A DNA stretch of 64,000 nucleotides from Candidatus Obscuribacterales bacterium (GCA_019747875.1 JAIEQI010000041.1:29103-93102); one strand, 5' to 3'. Positions 16,523-26,514 are shown, counted from the first letter of the stretch. Numbers and translations: made by a program. Notes: generated by a model not told the origin, from the letters alone.

Positions 16523-18601
16523 TCATGACAGATTGATTAGCTCGATTCCGCGGCCCGCGATTATGGCCATTTGATCTTTAATCGTTAATGCGGAAGCTGA
16601 CTCCAGGATGTTGAATGTTTCGCTGACTTTTGGTTGTGCGGGGCTGGAAATTGATACAAGCGAAGCCATATCTTTTCCTGTCTTGCCTCTGCCGATCACG
16701 ACTGCCAATTTCCCGGTAACGGCTAGAGATGCAGCGTCAATAGGAAGCTCGCAAGCACCTTGCACACCTAAGTCATCTTTTGCTGCTGACATGATTACCA
16801 AATAGCCCTTCAAATTCTCATCGACGCAGGATGCGTAAATGTTGTCTCCGGCAAAGACGAGATCGCGAATTGCTAGATTTGGAATCTTTCTGCTTCCAAT
16901 CAGCTGGGGCTCCTCATCCATTTTATACAAGTTCAATTCGTTGAGCCCTGCAAGCAGAAGCCGTCCGTTGGATGCAAATACTTTTCTTGCAGGAACTGGT
17001 AGCTGCGTTTGCCCTGCCGGTTTTATTGTGTCTTCAGTGATTTTGTATGAACTGACAGCTGTTCCTTTTTCATTTGGCGCAATCAGGTATGCTATTTTCA
17101 GCGAGCTGTCATATGCCAATGCATTACCCGCTACTTTTGTGCTTGTGATGAGCTCTTGTGGCTTGGCTAGAGAGCGCAGAGCCAGCGTATCTCTGGATAA
17201 ACAGAGAAAACTACTAGCGACCGGAAGCATAGCTCTTACGGTGCTGGGAAGATCTGCGGATTCGACTAAAACCGGACGTTGAGGATCCTTCAAGTCGTAT
17301 AGTTTTAACTCAGCGCAGGCGATCACTACTTTGTTGCCCTCGGAAATAACGGCAGAGGCTGGCAATCGCGGGATTGTGTGACTGTAGGAAAACTGCCATC
17401 CAGTTTTTGCAACATTGAGAACTTGAACTCCACCGGCATCCGATGCGACATATGCATCGCGTTCCTTAACTGCTAGGTGCGCTCGAGGGGCGGCTCCCCG
17501 AGAACCAGAAGGCAGAAGAACCGGTTCTTGCAGTGTCAGGTCCAATTTCCTTCCCAGGATCAGTGGGATAACGGCCTGCCGCGAACCTTGATTTGCCAAT
17601 ATCAGGAATTGTCCCTTTTGCGCTGCCAGGTCCAACAACTCTGTCACCGTCGGTAGTGCCACGGATCTCAAGACTGAGGGGCTTGGTTTTAGGGTAATAA
17701 GACTGGCTTTGTAGCGCCTGTCAAAACCATATCCAGCAACAAGCACTTGATCTCTATTGCGAGCGATTACAGGAAAACTTCCGTCCAGGCGAATGCTCTT
17801 GACCTTTTCGGGCACTCGCGGGTTTGTCATGGAGATGACATCTAACGTAGTGCTTTCCAGCCCACTTAAAACCAGCAGTTGACGCTCCTGCAAGTCCATC
17901 TTGAAGGGGCTTCGTTCCAGTGTCAGCACGCTAATTTGGACAGGATCGACTTTTCGTTTTCCAGCGCCATATATGGCAATCTGATTCTCGTTATTTGGTC
18001 CTTGTCCACCGACAACGATTGTCTCACCGAAGGAACAAATGCAGCTTGGCTCTGAAAAGTTAGACAATACTATACGCGACATAACAGTAATGTCGTTAGC
18101 CGGCGTGAGACTTACGCTTACAAGCTGGAATTGCGTATCGCCATTTACATCAATTTGAACAACCGCAAAGGCTCGATGTTGCGTTATCGAAAGCGCGACA
18201 ACTTTTCTGCCTATACCTACAAGCTCGCCTATAACCAGGGGGTTGTCTTCACGTTTCAAGTCGACAACAGCAAGCCTGCCCATGTCATCGGCAAAGCATG
18301 CATAGCCACGATCGACAATGCCAACGTATTCAGGGGTGATCGCAGGCGGCCATTCTTGTCTTGCTATAGTGCGTGCGCTGCCGTTGTTTACAGGATCTGC
18401 CGGCTTCTTCGGCTTTCTTCCAATTGCCTCTGCGGGCAGAGGCTCAAAGCCCAAAGCCAGTGCGGCTATAGCGCTTGCAATTAAAGACCTTCGTGATAAT
18501 TGAAGCGCTCCATCTGCCTTGTTGCTCAGTTTAGCCGCGCTTTCAGTTGCTTCACTCAATTCGGCGCCCTGCCGAATCTCGCTCCGCTCTCTCTTCGTCA
18601 T
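16523..18601 (-). CDS. Tat-exported beta-propeller (LVIVD-type) protein
   Basis: 692 residues. An N-region of about 35 polar residues precedes a twin-arginine motif (SRRSLIASAIAALALG), so export in folded form is predicted. The rest is a run of repeated short beta units of the type 'x-x-x-A-Y-V-A-x-x-x-G-V-x-V-x-D/L', with clear L-x-V-x-x-x-x-x-x-P-x-x-V-G/S pairs as in LVIVD repeats. No catalytic motif seen. Co-directional with yggT, 25 bases downstream of it, so the two probably share a transcript. Likely a periplasmic or surface binding scaffold. Confidence 0.75.
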   Translation of the reverse strand: MTKRERSEIRQGAELSEATESAAKLSNKADGALQLSRRSLIASAIAALALGFEPLPAEAIGRKPKKPADPVNNGSARTIARQEWPPAITPEYVGIVDRGYACFADDMGRLAVVDLKREDNPLVIGELVGIGRKVVALSITQHRAFAVVQIDVNGDTQFQLVSVSLTPANDITVMSRIVLSNFSEPSCICSFGETIVVGGQGPNNENQIAIYGAGKRKVDPVQISVLTLERSPFKMDLQERQLLVLSGLESTTLDVISMTNPRVPEKVKSIRLDGSFPVIARNRDQVLVAGYGFDRRYKASLITLKPSPSVLRSVALPTVTELLDLAAQKGQFLILANQGSRQAVIPLILGRKLDLTLQEPVLLPSGSRGAAPRAHLAVKERDAYVASDAGGVQVLNVAKTGWQFSYSHTIPRLPASAVISEGNKVVIACAELKLYDLKDPQRPVLVESADLPSTVRAMLPVASSFLCLSRDTLALRSLAKPQELITSTKVAGNALAYDSSLKIAYLIAPNEKGTAVSSYKITEDTIKPAGQTQLPVPARKVFASNGRLLLAGLNELNLYKMDEEPQLIGSRKIPNLAIRDLVFAGDNIYASCVDENLKGYLVIMSAAKDDLGVQGACELPIDAASLAVTGKLAVVIGRGKTGKDMASLVSISSPAQPKVSETFNILESASALTIKDQMAIIAGRGIELINLS

Positions 18602-18626
18602 TTAGATGGTTATCCTAGTTCGTATG

Positions 18627-18881
18627 TTATGGCAAAAATTTTGCTGCCATTTGACCTAAGAATTGTAGTATTAAAATCGTAATCATAGGAGAGATATCAA
18701 TTCCGCCTAGTGGTGGAATCAACTTTCTGAAAGGCGCCACAATAGGCTGAACAATCATATCCAAACCTTTGAATGGTTGTTGATACCACCGAATATTTGG
18801 AAACCAACTCAACAAACACCAAAGTATTACGACAAACTGAAGACCTTGCAAAAGGGTTGAAACTAATAAGCCTATGGACAT
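18627..18881 (-). CDS. yggT: YggT/Ycf19-family membrane protein
   Basis: 84 residues. Two membrane segments (VSTLLQGLQFVVILWCLLSWF and IDISPMITILILQFLGQ) around the conserved central DMIVQPIVAPFRKLIPPLGG, the family signature. YggT/YlmG proteins are linked to membrane organisation and division in bacteria and to thylakoid/nucleoid distribution in cyanobacteria and plastids. Divergent from thiL. Confidence 0.9.
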   Translation of the reverse strand: MSIGLLVSTLLQGLQFVVILWCLLSWFPNIRWYQQPFKGLDMIVQPIVAPFRKLIPPLGGIDISPMITILILQFLGQMAAKFLP

Positions 18882-18966
18882 GGCTGTTTTTTTGCCTCTC
18901 GACTTCCCTTATCACCAGATTGTAACATTATCGCTTCCTTCAGCAACGGTAAAAATACTGAGCAAT

Positions 18967-19941
18967 ATGAATTCTCCATGCGACTTAACCAGAGAACAGC
19001 GATTAATCCAAACTGTTAAGGAATTGACCCGTAGCGAATATATCGGCGACGACTGCGCTGTTTTGGGCGCTGGACAGCTTCTCAGCAGTGATATGCTAGT
19101 TGAAGATAAGCATTTTCGGCTTGCTTATGCCGATTTGGAAAGCATTGGTTGGAAATGCATCGCCGTCAATCTCTCCGATATTGCTGCGATGGGCGGTTTT
19201 CCAACTGCTCTTTTGGTTAGCATTGCTTGGCCTGAACATCGTTCGGATGCACAATTTCGGCAGCTTTACAGCGGTATTCATGAATGCGCACGCAAATTCT
19301 CGACAAGAATTGTCGGCGGTGACATCACCAGTTCTGAAAAGATAGTTTGCGCCGTCACAATAATTGGGCAAGCTGCAAAACCGGCAGCGCTACTGCGCAG
19401 TACGGCAGCGCTGGGACATATTGTTGCTGTAACGGGTGATTTTGGCGCCAGTGCCTGCGGTCTAGAAAGCCTGTTGAAAGGTCGGCGAGAGCTTACATAT
19501 CCTGTCAGCAGGCATTTGCGCCCTCAGCCCCGAATTGGAGCCGGTTTGACTCTCTCCCAAATACTGGCGCGCCGCAATGGAACGCAGAAAGTTGCGATGA
19601 TGGATACAAGCGATGGCTTGGCTGATGCTGCATTGCAAGTGGCAAAGGCCAGCGGAGTTGGGATTGAGATTGATGCTGAGCTCGTTCCAATTCACGCTCA
19701 AACGCTTGCAAGCGCCAAAGAGCTGGGGCTAGACCCGCTATCTTTGGCTTTGTATGGCGGCGAAGATTTCGAGCTGTTCGCGTGTATGAGCGAGGACCTG
19801 TGGTCGGAAGTGAAAAACAGCGATCAAGATAATCAGTTCAAAATGATTGGTCGTGTCGTAGCTGGGGCTGGCGCTGAACTAATAAGCAATGGACGCCGGT
19901 GCGCGCTGGACAATTCACGCACCTATCAACACTTCGCCTAA
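18967..19941 (+). CDS. thiL: thiamine-monophosphate kinase
   Basis: 324 residues from the ATG at 18967. The frame extends upstream but would overlap yggT, and homology begins only here. Phosphorylates thiamine monophosphate to the active diphosphate with ATP. PurM/ThiL-family motifs: GDDCAVL, SSDMLVEDKHF, NLSDIAAMGG, GGDITSS and MDTSDGLADA. No TPP riboswitch is apparent upstream. Converges on a TPR gene whose stop is only nine bases away. Confidence 0.95.
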   Translation: MNSPCDLTREQRLIQTVKELTRSEYIGDDCAVLGAGQLLSSDMLVEDKHFRLAYADLESIGWKCIAVNLSDIAAMGGFPTALLVSIAWPEHRSDAQFRQLYSGIHECARKFSTRIVGGDITSSEKIVCAVTIIGQAAKPAALLRSTAALGHIVAVTGDFGASACGLESLLKGRRELTYPVSRHLRPQPRIGAGLTLSQILARRNGTQKVAMMDTSDGLADAALQVAKASGVGIEIDAELVPIHAQTLASAKELGLDPLSLALYGGEDFELFACMSEDLWSEVKNSDQDNQFKMIGRVVAGAGAELISNGRRCALDNSRTYQHFA

Positions 19942-19950
19942 CTTCACGCG

Positions 19951-21030
19951 TTAATTCGATTTCGGCAGTTTTGACAGTCCGACTGTTGCCAGCTTTTGAA
20001 GAGCTATATCACCATGTTGCAGCGTCTTCTCGTATGCGTCCCGTGCAAGCGTGTATTGTCTCGTGCTGGCATAGGCGATGGCCAGCAGGTAATGAGCTTG
20101 GCCGTCTTTCGGCTGTCTGGTCAGATAGTCTTTCAAGCGCACAATTGCAGCATCAAATTTCCGATTTCGGATGTCGACAGTTGCATCTTCCAGGGGACCG
20201 GCTTTCAACGTTGTTCCATGGCTCTTTTGCATTGCAGGCGCGACCGGGCGAGCGAAGGACGCTGGTGAAGAACCCGGTCCTGCGAAGGTCGGAGAGTCGC
20301 CGAAGCTGCTACCGGAGCCGATCGGAGCCAGGGACGTGCCCGTACCCGTATGAGCAACTGTAGGCAAGCTTGGTGCTACGGTTGAACCTTGTGCTGGCGT
20401 TTCCAATCGTTTCTGCGATTGGGCTAAGCGTTGTTCGATGTGCTGCCTGGTTCCGTAATCCATTGGCACATCGGATTCAAGTAGTCCTTTGTAGTGATTT
20501 CTTGCTTGCTCATGATCGCCTTGAAGCTCGTAAGAATAGGCGATTTGATAACGAGGCTCCACCCATTTCGGGTTGCTATTTTGTAGTTCTCTAAAAATGT
20601 TAATTGCTTCTCCATGGTTTCCCTCAGCAGCACAGGCTTTGGCGTATTCCAGCCTGATTTGCGGAGGGTTAACCCATCCAATCTTGGCGGTGTTAGCTTT
20701 TTCCAAAGCAAGCTCAGTCTGGTACATGTCTTGAAGCTCGCGTTTAGCATCACCATAACGCTTTTGTTCCAAATATATGTCAGCAAGTATGTGACGAGCG
20801 CGGCAATCATTATTTTGCGCGCCTTTCACACCGTTCAGGACAATCAGGGCTGTGTCGACATCACCTTCTTGGTACGCGGTATACGCTTTGTCGATTGCCT
20901 TTTGGTCGCTTGGAATTTGGTTGTTAGGCCAGTTCCAGTCGACTGCCCTCGCGGACCTCGGGATGAGAATTGTTATACCGACAGCAACTAGGAGTTTACC
21001 TGTCAGAGAAAAGCGTGCATTTTTTCGCAT
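19951..21030 (-). CDS. exported TPR protein
   Basis: 359 residues. Signal peptide (GKLLVAVGITILIPRSARA). TPRs over about 40-185 and a last pair near the C-terminus (about 290-350), separated by a Pro/Ser/Thr/Gly-rich linker (about 205-270). Likely periplasmic scaffold. The C-terminal TPR pair (FDAAIVRLKDYLTRQPKDGQAHYLLAIAY) is well formed. No catalytic domain. Confidence 0.85.
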   Translation of the reverse strand: MRKNARFSLTGKLLVAVGITILIPRSARAVDWNWPNNQIPSDQKAIDKAYTAYQEGDVDTALIVLNGVKGAQNNDCRARHILADIYLEQKRYGDAKRELQDMYQTELALEKANTAKIGWVNPPQIRLEYAKACAAEGNHGEAINIFRELQNSNPKWVEPRYQIAYSYELQGDHEQARNHYKGLLESDVPMDYGTRQHIEQRLAQSQKRLETPAQGSTVAPSLPTVAHTGTGTSLAPIGSGSSFGDSPTFAGPGSSPASFARPVAPAMQKSHGTTLKAGPLEDATVDIRNRKFDAAIVRLKDYLTRQPKDGQAHYLLAIAYASTRQYTLARDAYEKTLQHGDIALQKLATVGLSKLPKSN

Positions 21031-21192
21031 TACTGTAGTCCATAACTGGATTCTCTAGTGTCTTTCCACGCCCATTCGAGGAACAATCATCTAATGACGT
21101 TGAATATAACAAAATATTGGTTATCGGCTAATCTGCTAGAAAAATAAGAGACAATACCAGTCTGCTGGTTCGCAAGAAGAGAGGTAATTGTC

Positions 21193-22083
21193 GTGGCTCA
21201 AACCACAGATGCAGTCGAGATTGGTGCAATTATGGACGGAACCGAAAGCGCGAAGCTCATTCGTGAAGAGCTGGCCGCAGAAATCGAGCAGTATGTAGCA
21301 AAAGGCAAACGCCGTCCGGGATTGGCAGTCATTCTCATCGGAGACAACCCGGCAAGCCAAGTTTATGTCAAGAATAAAGTCCTGGCTTGCAAGAAAGCCG
21401 GTATCGAAAGTCACTTGCATCAACTGCCCGGAGATATCTCTTCTGATCAAGTGTTGAAGCTGATTGCGGAGTTGAACGAGCGTCAAGACGTAGATGGAAT
21501 TTTGGTGCAATTGCCCTTGCCATCAGCTCTGCCGACTGATCTGATACTCGAATCGGTGGATCCAGGCAAAGATGTTGACGGTTTGCATACTGAGAATATG
21601 GGTTTGCTCTTCTCTGGGAAGAAGGGCTTGCGACCTTGCACTCCGAGGGGCATCATGTCCTTGCTGGAACGATACAAAGTTTGCATTGAAGGAAAAAATG
21701 CTGTTGTAATCGGTCGCTCAAACCTTGTTGGAAAGCCGATTGCAATGATGCTCCTGGAGAAGAATGCAACTGTAAAAATCTGTCACAGTAAGAGTCCGGA
21801 GCTAGCCAAGCAGTCCCGCGAAGCAGATTTACTGATAGTCGCCGCTGGGCGGAAGGAAATGATCAAGGCTGATTGGATCAAACCTGGCGCTGTAGTTATT
21901 GATGTCGGGATTCATAAAGAGGCGATGCCGGATGGACAATCAAGGCTTTGCGGTGATGTCGATTACGAGCAAGCAAAAAAGGTTGCCTCGTTCATAACAC
22001 CCGTACCAGGAGGTGTCGGTCCGATGACGGTGGCAATGCTGCTCTCAAACACAGTGCAATCGTACAAAGGCCGAGTCAAATGA
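21193..22083 (+). CDS. folD: bifunctional methylene-THF dehydrogenase / methenyl-THF cyclohydrolase
   Basis: 296 residues from a GTG at 21193 (AGAGAGG upstream). Interconverts 5,10-methylene-, 5,10-methenyl- and 10-formyl-tetrahydrofolate. Motifs: SQVYVKNKVLACKKAGI with the catalytic Lys, ILVQLPLP, KDVDGLHTENMG, VVIGRSNLVGKPIAMML (NAD(P) site) and TPVPGGVGPMTVAMLL. Family length and order are normal. A membrane-protein gene follows 68 bases later. Confidence 0.96.
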   Translation: MAQTTDAVEIGAIMDGTESAKLIREELAAEIEQYVAKGKRRPGLAVILIGDNPASQVYVKNKVLACKKAGIESHLHQLPGDISSDQVLKLIAELNERQDVDGILVQLPLPSALPTDLILESVDPGKDVDGLHTENMGLLFSGKKGLRPCTPRGIMSLLERYKVCIEGKNAVVIGRSNLVGKPIAMMLLEKNATVKICHSKSPELAKQSREADLLIVAAGRKEMIKADWIKPGAVVIDVGIHKEAMPDGQSRLCGDVDYEQAKKVASFITPVPGGVGPMTVAMLLSNTVQSYKGRVK

Positions 22084-22151
22084 TCGTATGTGGAAAGCGA
22101 TCCCAGCTGCAGTAGTACAATTAGTGCGAAAATGCCGGAGCTTTTAGATTA

Positions 22152-22913
22152 ATGGCAAAGAAGCCAAAGAAAAAGGATGTTCGCCAGGCGCAAGCAAAGG
22201 CTCAAACAGACAGCCCGCCGTCCTTTGCTGAAGCTGCCCGTCCATTTCCACTTTGGGCAAAATTGTTGATTGCTTTTGTGATCCTTGGACAAATTGGTCT
22301 TCTGACCATTTTTTGCAGCGCTATGATTGGCATGGTTGATCTGTTGAAACAGTCTGTGGATCCCGTTTACGTGAAAGAGCGGGCGCGCTTAATTGCTGAG
22401 CTTCCTGATCCGTTACCCAAGGGCTTTGAGTATCGAATGGGTTTTGCCGTGACATCAAGTGGCGTGGTCAGCATAGTTTATCAACCGGATCAGACCGAAT
22501 TCATGATTGGCGCGCCACCTGAGCAAGATCTGACCAGTGCAAGGCAGCGCGTTGATAACTTTATTGAAAATGGAATTCCAAACGTTACTGGAACTTTAAG
22601 GGTCGAAGAGAAATCCACACTTGATGTTGGCGGTAAGACCTTCGAATTTACTCGTGCCACCGCTGGTGATGGCGGTAAAAATTCCACTGCTGTCTTTATC
22701 GCTTGTACTGTTTTGCCAAATAGGCGCTCTATCTTATTGTTCGGTCGTACTCCGGGCAGTAAGTTCAATCAAACTGCAGCAACAATTTTGTTCGATTCAA
22801 TTAGCAAGTTTAATGTTCCGGATGGGTCTGATGCCGCACAGAAAGCAGGCACGACTGGAAACTTGACGAAGAACCTGGAAGCTCCCGCTACAACCACCGG
22901 CAAGGCGGAGTGA
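22152..22913 (+). CDS. single-pass membrane protein, unknown
   Basis: 253 residues. A Lys-rich N-terminus, one membrane segment (WAKLLIAFVILGQIGLLTIFCSAMIG, about residues 36-62), then a soluble domain with alternating strands (FEYRMGFAVTSSGVVSIVY, DVGGKTFEFTRATA, VFIACTVLPNRRSILLFGRTP). Positive-inside topology places the soluble domain outside the cytoplasm. Pro/Thr/Gly-rich tail. No family recognised. Possibly in the folD transcript. Confidence 0.75.
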   Translation: MAKKPKKKDVRQAQAKAQTDSPPSFAEAARPFPLWAKLLIAFVILGQIGLLTIFCSAMIGMVDLLKQSVDPVYVKERARLIAELPDPLPKGFEYRMGFAVTSSGVVSIVYQPDQTEFMIGAPPEQDLTSARQRVDNFIENGIPNVTGTLRVEEKSTLDVGGKTFEFTRATAGDGGKNSTAVFIACTVLPNRRSILLFGRTPGSKFNQTAATILFDSISKFNVPDGSDAAQKAGTTGNLTKNLEAPATTTGKAE

Positions 22914-23147
22914 GCGCCTTGCTGCTCGATTATTGCCGGGACATTCTTGCCAGCTTCTAATATTTGGGGAGATCCGCTCTTGGGAACTCGGGGCTTTCGT
23001 GTAGGATATGTCGGATTGAATGAATCTAGTGAAGTTTTTTGGCAATTTTTAGAGGATTCGAATTTCCATTTAGCCCCAACCGGTTTATGATTTGTGAGGG
23101 CATCCAAATCGGGATGTCAGGCACGAGGAAGTTAGCTGAGGTCCGCA

Positions 23148-23351
23148 ATGAGCGATTCTGAACAACATAGTGACTCTTCACACAATTGGCTGACCTTCTT
23201 CTTTGTCTGCTTCTTTATCGTGCAGGCAATAGGCATTTGGGCTATCTTCAATTACCATGTCAATGCCCCCGAGCCGAAGCCGGGCGGTGGCGGTGGCCAT
23301 GGAATGATTCTGCCGCAAGACGGTGAGCAGTCTTTTCGTCGCATAGCTTAG
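23148..23351 (+). CDS. small single-pass membrane protein
   Basis: 67 residues: a polar N-terminus with Ser/His, one membrane segment (WLTFFFVCFFIVQAIGIWAIF), then a Pro/Gly-rich tail. GAGG upstream is distant from the ATG. Plausible as a gene by composition; no family. Confidence 0.5.
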   Translation: MSDSEQHSDSSHNWLTFFFVCFFIVQAIGIWAIFNYHVNAPEPKPGGGGGHGMILPQDGEQSFRRIA

Positions 23352-23440
23352 TTAGCTAATCAAGACGAGCGTTACTCCTTGGGCGACGATGCGTATCGAT
23401 CTCGCCTCAGTATTCGCTAGCTGTGGGAGCGGGCCAGTTC

Positions 23441-24217
23441 TCAGTAGCCACCGGCATACTGACCATGCCTGCTTGTGACCATGTTTAGAACTGCAGCTGC
23501 CTTCAGGAGCTTATCACGCAAGAACTTATCGTGATTATGCTCTGAATGTACTATTTGAGTCAGCAACGGTTCTCGTTCCATTGCTTGAACCAGTGAATAC
23601 TCCATCGTGATGAGCTTATGGTTATCCTTGAGGTCATGCACTCGCAGCTGTCTCAGTCCGACGTCGGCTTCGCCCGCTAGCTCTCCCCTGAAGGGGGCGT
23701 GATCGGTGACCAAAATCTCCTCACCGTATCGCAGCGACATGCTGCGGTGTTGGCAGCTAATGTGTGCAGTTTCGAGCAGTACGTAGGCTCTTTCTCTGCC
23801 CTCCTGCACGCGCACCATCACCATTGAATTGGCTCGTAAATATATGGTGGACATCGGAGTCTTTAGGGTAATCGGAGCCTCGCACTCAATCAGAAAAGTC
23901 CCTGATTCAAGTGAGAGAACGCGATCGCCTGACTTGGTGAATTTGGCACCAAGATCGCAAGCCAGATTGTAGTGTTTGTCGTCTTCTTGCCAGTGCTGCG
24001 ACAGATTGAAGCCATTTTTGTTGTTGGGCTTCTGTGCCGGTGCATCTATGCTGGGCGCAATCGACAAGCTTTCTCCACCACTTGCAGCAGGAGTGCTCGC
24101 TTTTGGAATGGCGACGGTATCTTCTGAATCTACGGCGTGCGCAGGGGACAATGAGCAGAAAACAGCGGCAAAAGCTGCGGCTGTCATATGGGGCAGGCAC
24201 TTTGGATTTTTTTTCAT
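23441..24217 (-). CDS. exported protein, possibly FecR-like
   Basis: 258 residues with a signal peptide (MTAAAFAAVFCSLSPAHA). A Pro/Ala/Ser linker leads to a beta-rich domain at about 75-165 (LESGTFLIECEAPITLKTPMSTIYLRANS) whose 'G-x-L-x-x-x-x-P-x-x-V-x-T-P' style resembles FecR/periplasmic ligand-sensing domains. The C-terminal third is helical and charged. No sigma factor or transporter nearby to support a FecR role, so this is tentative. Confidence 0.65.
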   Translation of the reverse strand: MKKNPKCLPHMTAAAFAAVFCSLSPAHAVDSEDTVAIPKASTPAASGGESLSIAPSIDAPAQKPNNKNGFNLSQHWQEDDKHYNLACDLGAKFTKSGDRVLSLESGTFLIECEAPITLKTPMSTIYLRANSMVMVRVQEGRERAYVLLETAHISCQHRSMSLRYGEEILVTDHAPFRGELAGEADVGLRQLRVHDLKDNHKLITMEYSLVQAMEREPLLTQIVHSEHNHDKFLRDKLLKAAAVLNMVTSRHGQYAGGY

Positions 24218-24355
24218 GCCAACTTGGGGGATTTGTTGGGGGATTGTTTTGGGGACGCTACACTTATGTTCGCAGCTACCGGCTGAGCTGTCTATAGAAG
24301 TAGCCTATTAGAAGTCTATATTTAGTAATGGTTAGCACTAGTAAGAATATTAATT

Positions 24356-25657
24356 ATGGCAAGCGCGGAAATTCTCTCAATTGGCACTGAGCTGTTGCTT
24401 GGCGATATACTCGACACCAACAGCCAATTCATCTCGCAAGAGCTGGCCCTGCTGGGCATAAATTGCTTACATCGAACGACTGTAGGTGATAATCGGGAAC
24501 GCATTATTGAGAATTTCAGGCTGGCACTGAATAGAGCGGATCTCGTTATTAGCACCGGTGGGCTCGGTCCTACTCCTGATGACCTTACGCATGAATGTTT
24601 GGCTGCGCTTGTTGATGGTGCTACCGATTTTGACCAACAGGCACTTGATCGCATTGAACAGTTCTTTAAAGTTCGCGGCGCTGTTATGGTTGATTCCAAT
24701 CGTAAACAGGCTTACCGCCCGCGCGGTGCTGGTATCTTGCCGAATCCGGTTGGCACTGCCCCTGGTATCATATGGGAGATGGAAGCTGATGTGCTTTCGC
24801 GAATGGGAATCCAAAATCCTGAGCGAAAACGATTTGTATTAACGTTTCCAGGCGTACCCAGCGAAATGAAATCGATGTGGGCGCAAACAGCACGGGGCTT
24901 CTTGGCACGCCAGTTCGAGGCTGGCGTTTTATGGTCTTGTGAGTTGAAGCATTATGGAATCGGAGAATCAGCACTTGCAGAACAATATGCGGATCTATTA
25001 GATGGCAGCAACCCGACTGTCGCTCCATACGCGGGCACTGGCGAATGCCGCTTGCGCGTTACGGCAAAGGCGACTAGTGTCGAGGAAGCTCAGAAAATTG
25101 CGCAACCAGTCATCGACCGAATTCGCCGAGAAAGCAAACATCTCTGTTATGGTGTGGACCGTGATTCCTTAGAAAGCGTCATTGCCGCAGAATTGCGCAG
25201 GCGTGGCAAAACAGTGTCAGTTGCAGAGTCTTGCACCGGTGGTTTGCTCAGCAAACGATTAACGGATATTGCCGGCAGCTCTGCCTATGTGAAACTGAAT
25301 GTCGTGACCTATGCCAACGAGGCTAAGGAAAAATTGCTTGGCGTACCGGCAGCCCTGCTAGCCGAACACGGGGCTGTTAGTGCTGAATGCGCCGAGTCGA
25401 TGGCGATAGGAATCAAAAAGCTTTCAGGAGCAGACTTCGCGATCAGCGTCACTGGAATTGCAGGACCCGATGGTGGCAGCGAAGCGAAACCTGTAGGCAC
25501 TGTCTTCTTCGGATTGGCAGCGAACGGCAAGAATACTGTTCTCAAAAGGCGCTTTCCGGAGCAACTCGGGCGTGAAGGAATCCGGTACCGCAGTGCCAGC
25601 GAAGCGCTCAATTTCTTGCGGCTCTATCTTTTAGACCCTAGGCTTTTGGATGCGTAG
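24356..25657 (+). CDS. cinA: CinA: nicotinamide-nucleotide amidohydrolase, competence/damage-inducible
   Basis: 433 residues, full length. The N-terminal MoaB/MogA-type domain (SIGTELLLGDILDTN, ISTGGLGPTPDDLTHE) and C-terminal CinA/PncC domain (VAESCTGGLLSKRLTD, SAECAESMA, VTGIAGPDGGSEAKPVGTVFFG) are both intact. Deamidates nicotinamide mononucleotide in NAD salvage; in some species linked to competence. Monocistronic by spacing; no recA next to it. Confidence 0.95.
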   Translation: MASAEILSIGTELLLGDILDTNSQFISQELALLGINCLHRTTVGDNRERIIENFRLALNRADLVISTGGLGPTPDDLTHECLAALVDGATDFDQQALDRIEQFFKVRGAVMVDSNRKQAYRPRGAGILPNPVGTAPGIIWEMEADVLSRMGIQNPERKRFVLTFPGVPSEMKSMWAQTARGFLARQFEAGVLWSCELKHYGIGESALAEQYADLLDGSNPTVAPYAGTGECRLRVTAKATSVEEAQKIAQPVIDRIRRESKHLCYGVDRDSLESVIAAELRRRGKTVSVAESCTGGLLSKRLTDIAGSSAYVKLNVVTYANEAKEKLLGVPAALLAEHGAVSAECAESMAIGIKKLSGADFAISVTGIAGPDGGSEAKPVGTVFFGLAANGKNTVLKRRFPEQLGREGIRYRSASEALNFLRLYLLDPRLLDA

Positions 25658-25721
25658 TTTTACGCGTCACGGCTGTGTCACTGCCATGTTCTAAAGTCTT
25701 CGTCAGTAACCTGGAGGACTC

Positions 25722-26396
25722 TTATGAAATATGTCGTTTTGCTACTTTTGCGTCTAGTTCAAAGCAAATGGGCGGGTTGACGGGGCGGTAGTGTTCATCG
25801 CAGGATGCAGCGTTGATTAAGTGGATTCTTGTCCCATCCTCGCGCTCTAAGATATCTTCGCCGTAACCATTATGAATGTGTCCGAAGATCACCACCCGTG
25901 GTGGCTCATAAAGAATCTCTTTCAAAAACTCGAGCAGGTCGCTACAACCAACATGCTCGCCACCGGGAACATCGTCCAGGTAGCCGAACGGCGGTCCGTG
26001 TGTAATCAGTATGTCCAGTCCCTCAGGAATCAACTTCCAATGCTCTCTAATATCGTCGCCACGTTGCCTGTTAAATGCCCAGGCAAAAAAGAAAGGAGTA
26101 ACAGGTGAACCCCAGATCTTCAGACCCTCAATCTCAATTCCATTATCTTCAAGGTAAATCGTTCCTGTCTCTTTCGCCAGGGATGGCGCCCATTTCGGAT
26201 TCTTCTCCAATCCGACCTCGTGATTCCCAGCGATCCAAACTTTGTACTTTTGAGGTTGGCGTTTTAACCAATCTGCATACCAATCCAGTTCTTTTTTATC
26301 GCCGTGAAAGGTCATATCGCCGGCGACGATTAACAAATCAGCCTCCGGCGTGACAACTTCTCTCATGTGGATATCGCTTACAGCAACGCATTTCAT
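25722..26396 (-). CDS. calcineurin-type metallophosphoesterase
   Basis: 224 residues, cytosolic. The five metal motifs appear in order: VSDIH, VAGDMTFHGD, AGNHE, ITHGPP and GHIHNG. Resembles the metallophosphoesterase-domain proteins of the MPPED/YfcE-like group; substrate unknown. Its 3' end overlaps, on the opposite strand, a Shine-Dalgarno-led 18-codon frame after cinA. Its start lies near the tRNA-Phe gene. Confidence 0.93.
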   Translation of the reverse strand: MKCVAVSDIHMREVVTPEADLLIVAGDMTFHGDKKELDWYADWLKRQPQKYKVWIAGNHEVGLEKNPKWAPSLAKETGTIYLEDNGIEIEGLKIWGSPVTPFFFAWAFNRQRGDDIREHWKLIPEGLDILITHGPPFGYLDDVPGGEHVGCSDLLEFLKEILYEPPRVVIFGHIHNGYGEDILEREDGTRIHLINAASCDEHYRPVNPPICFELDAKVAKRHIS

Positions 26397-26441
26397 GAGA
26401 GTGACAGGCTCAGCCTGTTTAGTGTTTTAGTTAATAAAAAT

Positions 26442-26514
<73 letters not shown>

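Noticed and set aside
18874..18966. Longer thiL start
   Set aside because: It would overlap the divergent yggT start, and the extra residues do not fit the family.
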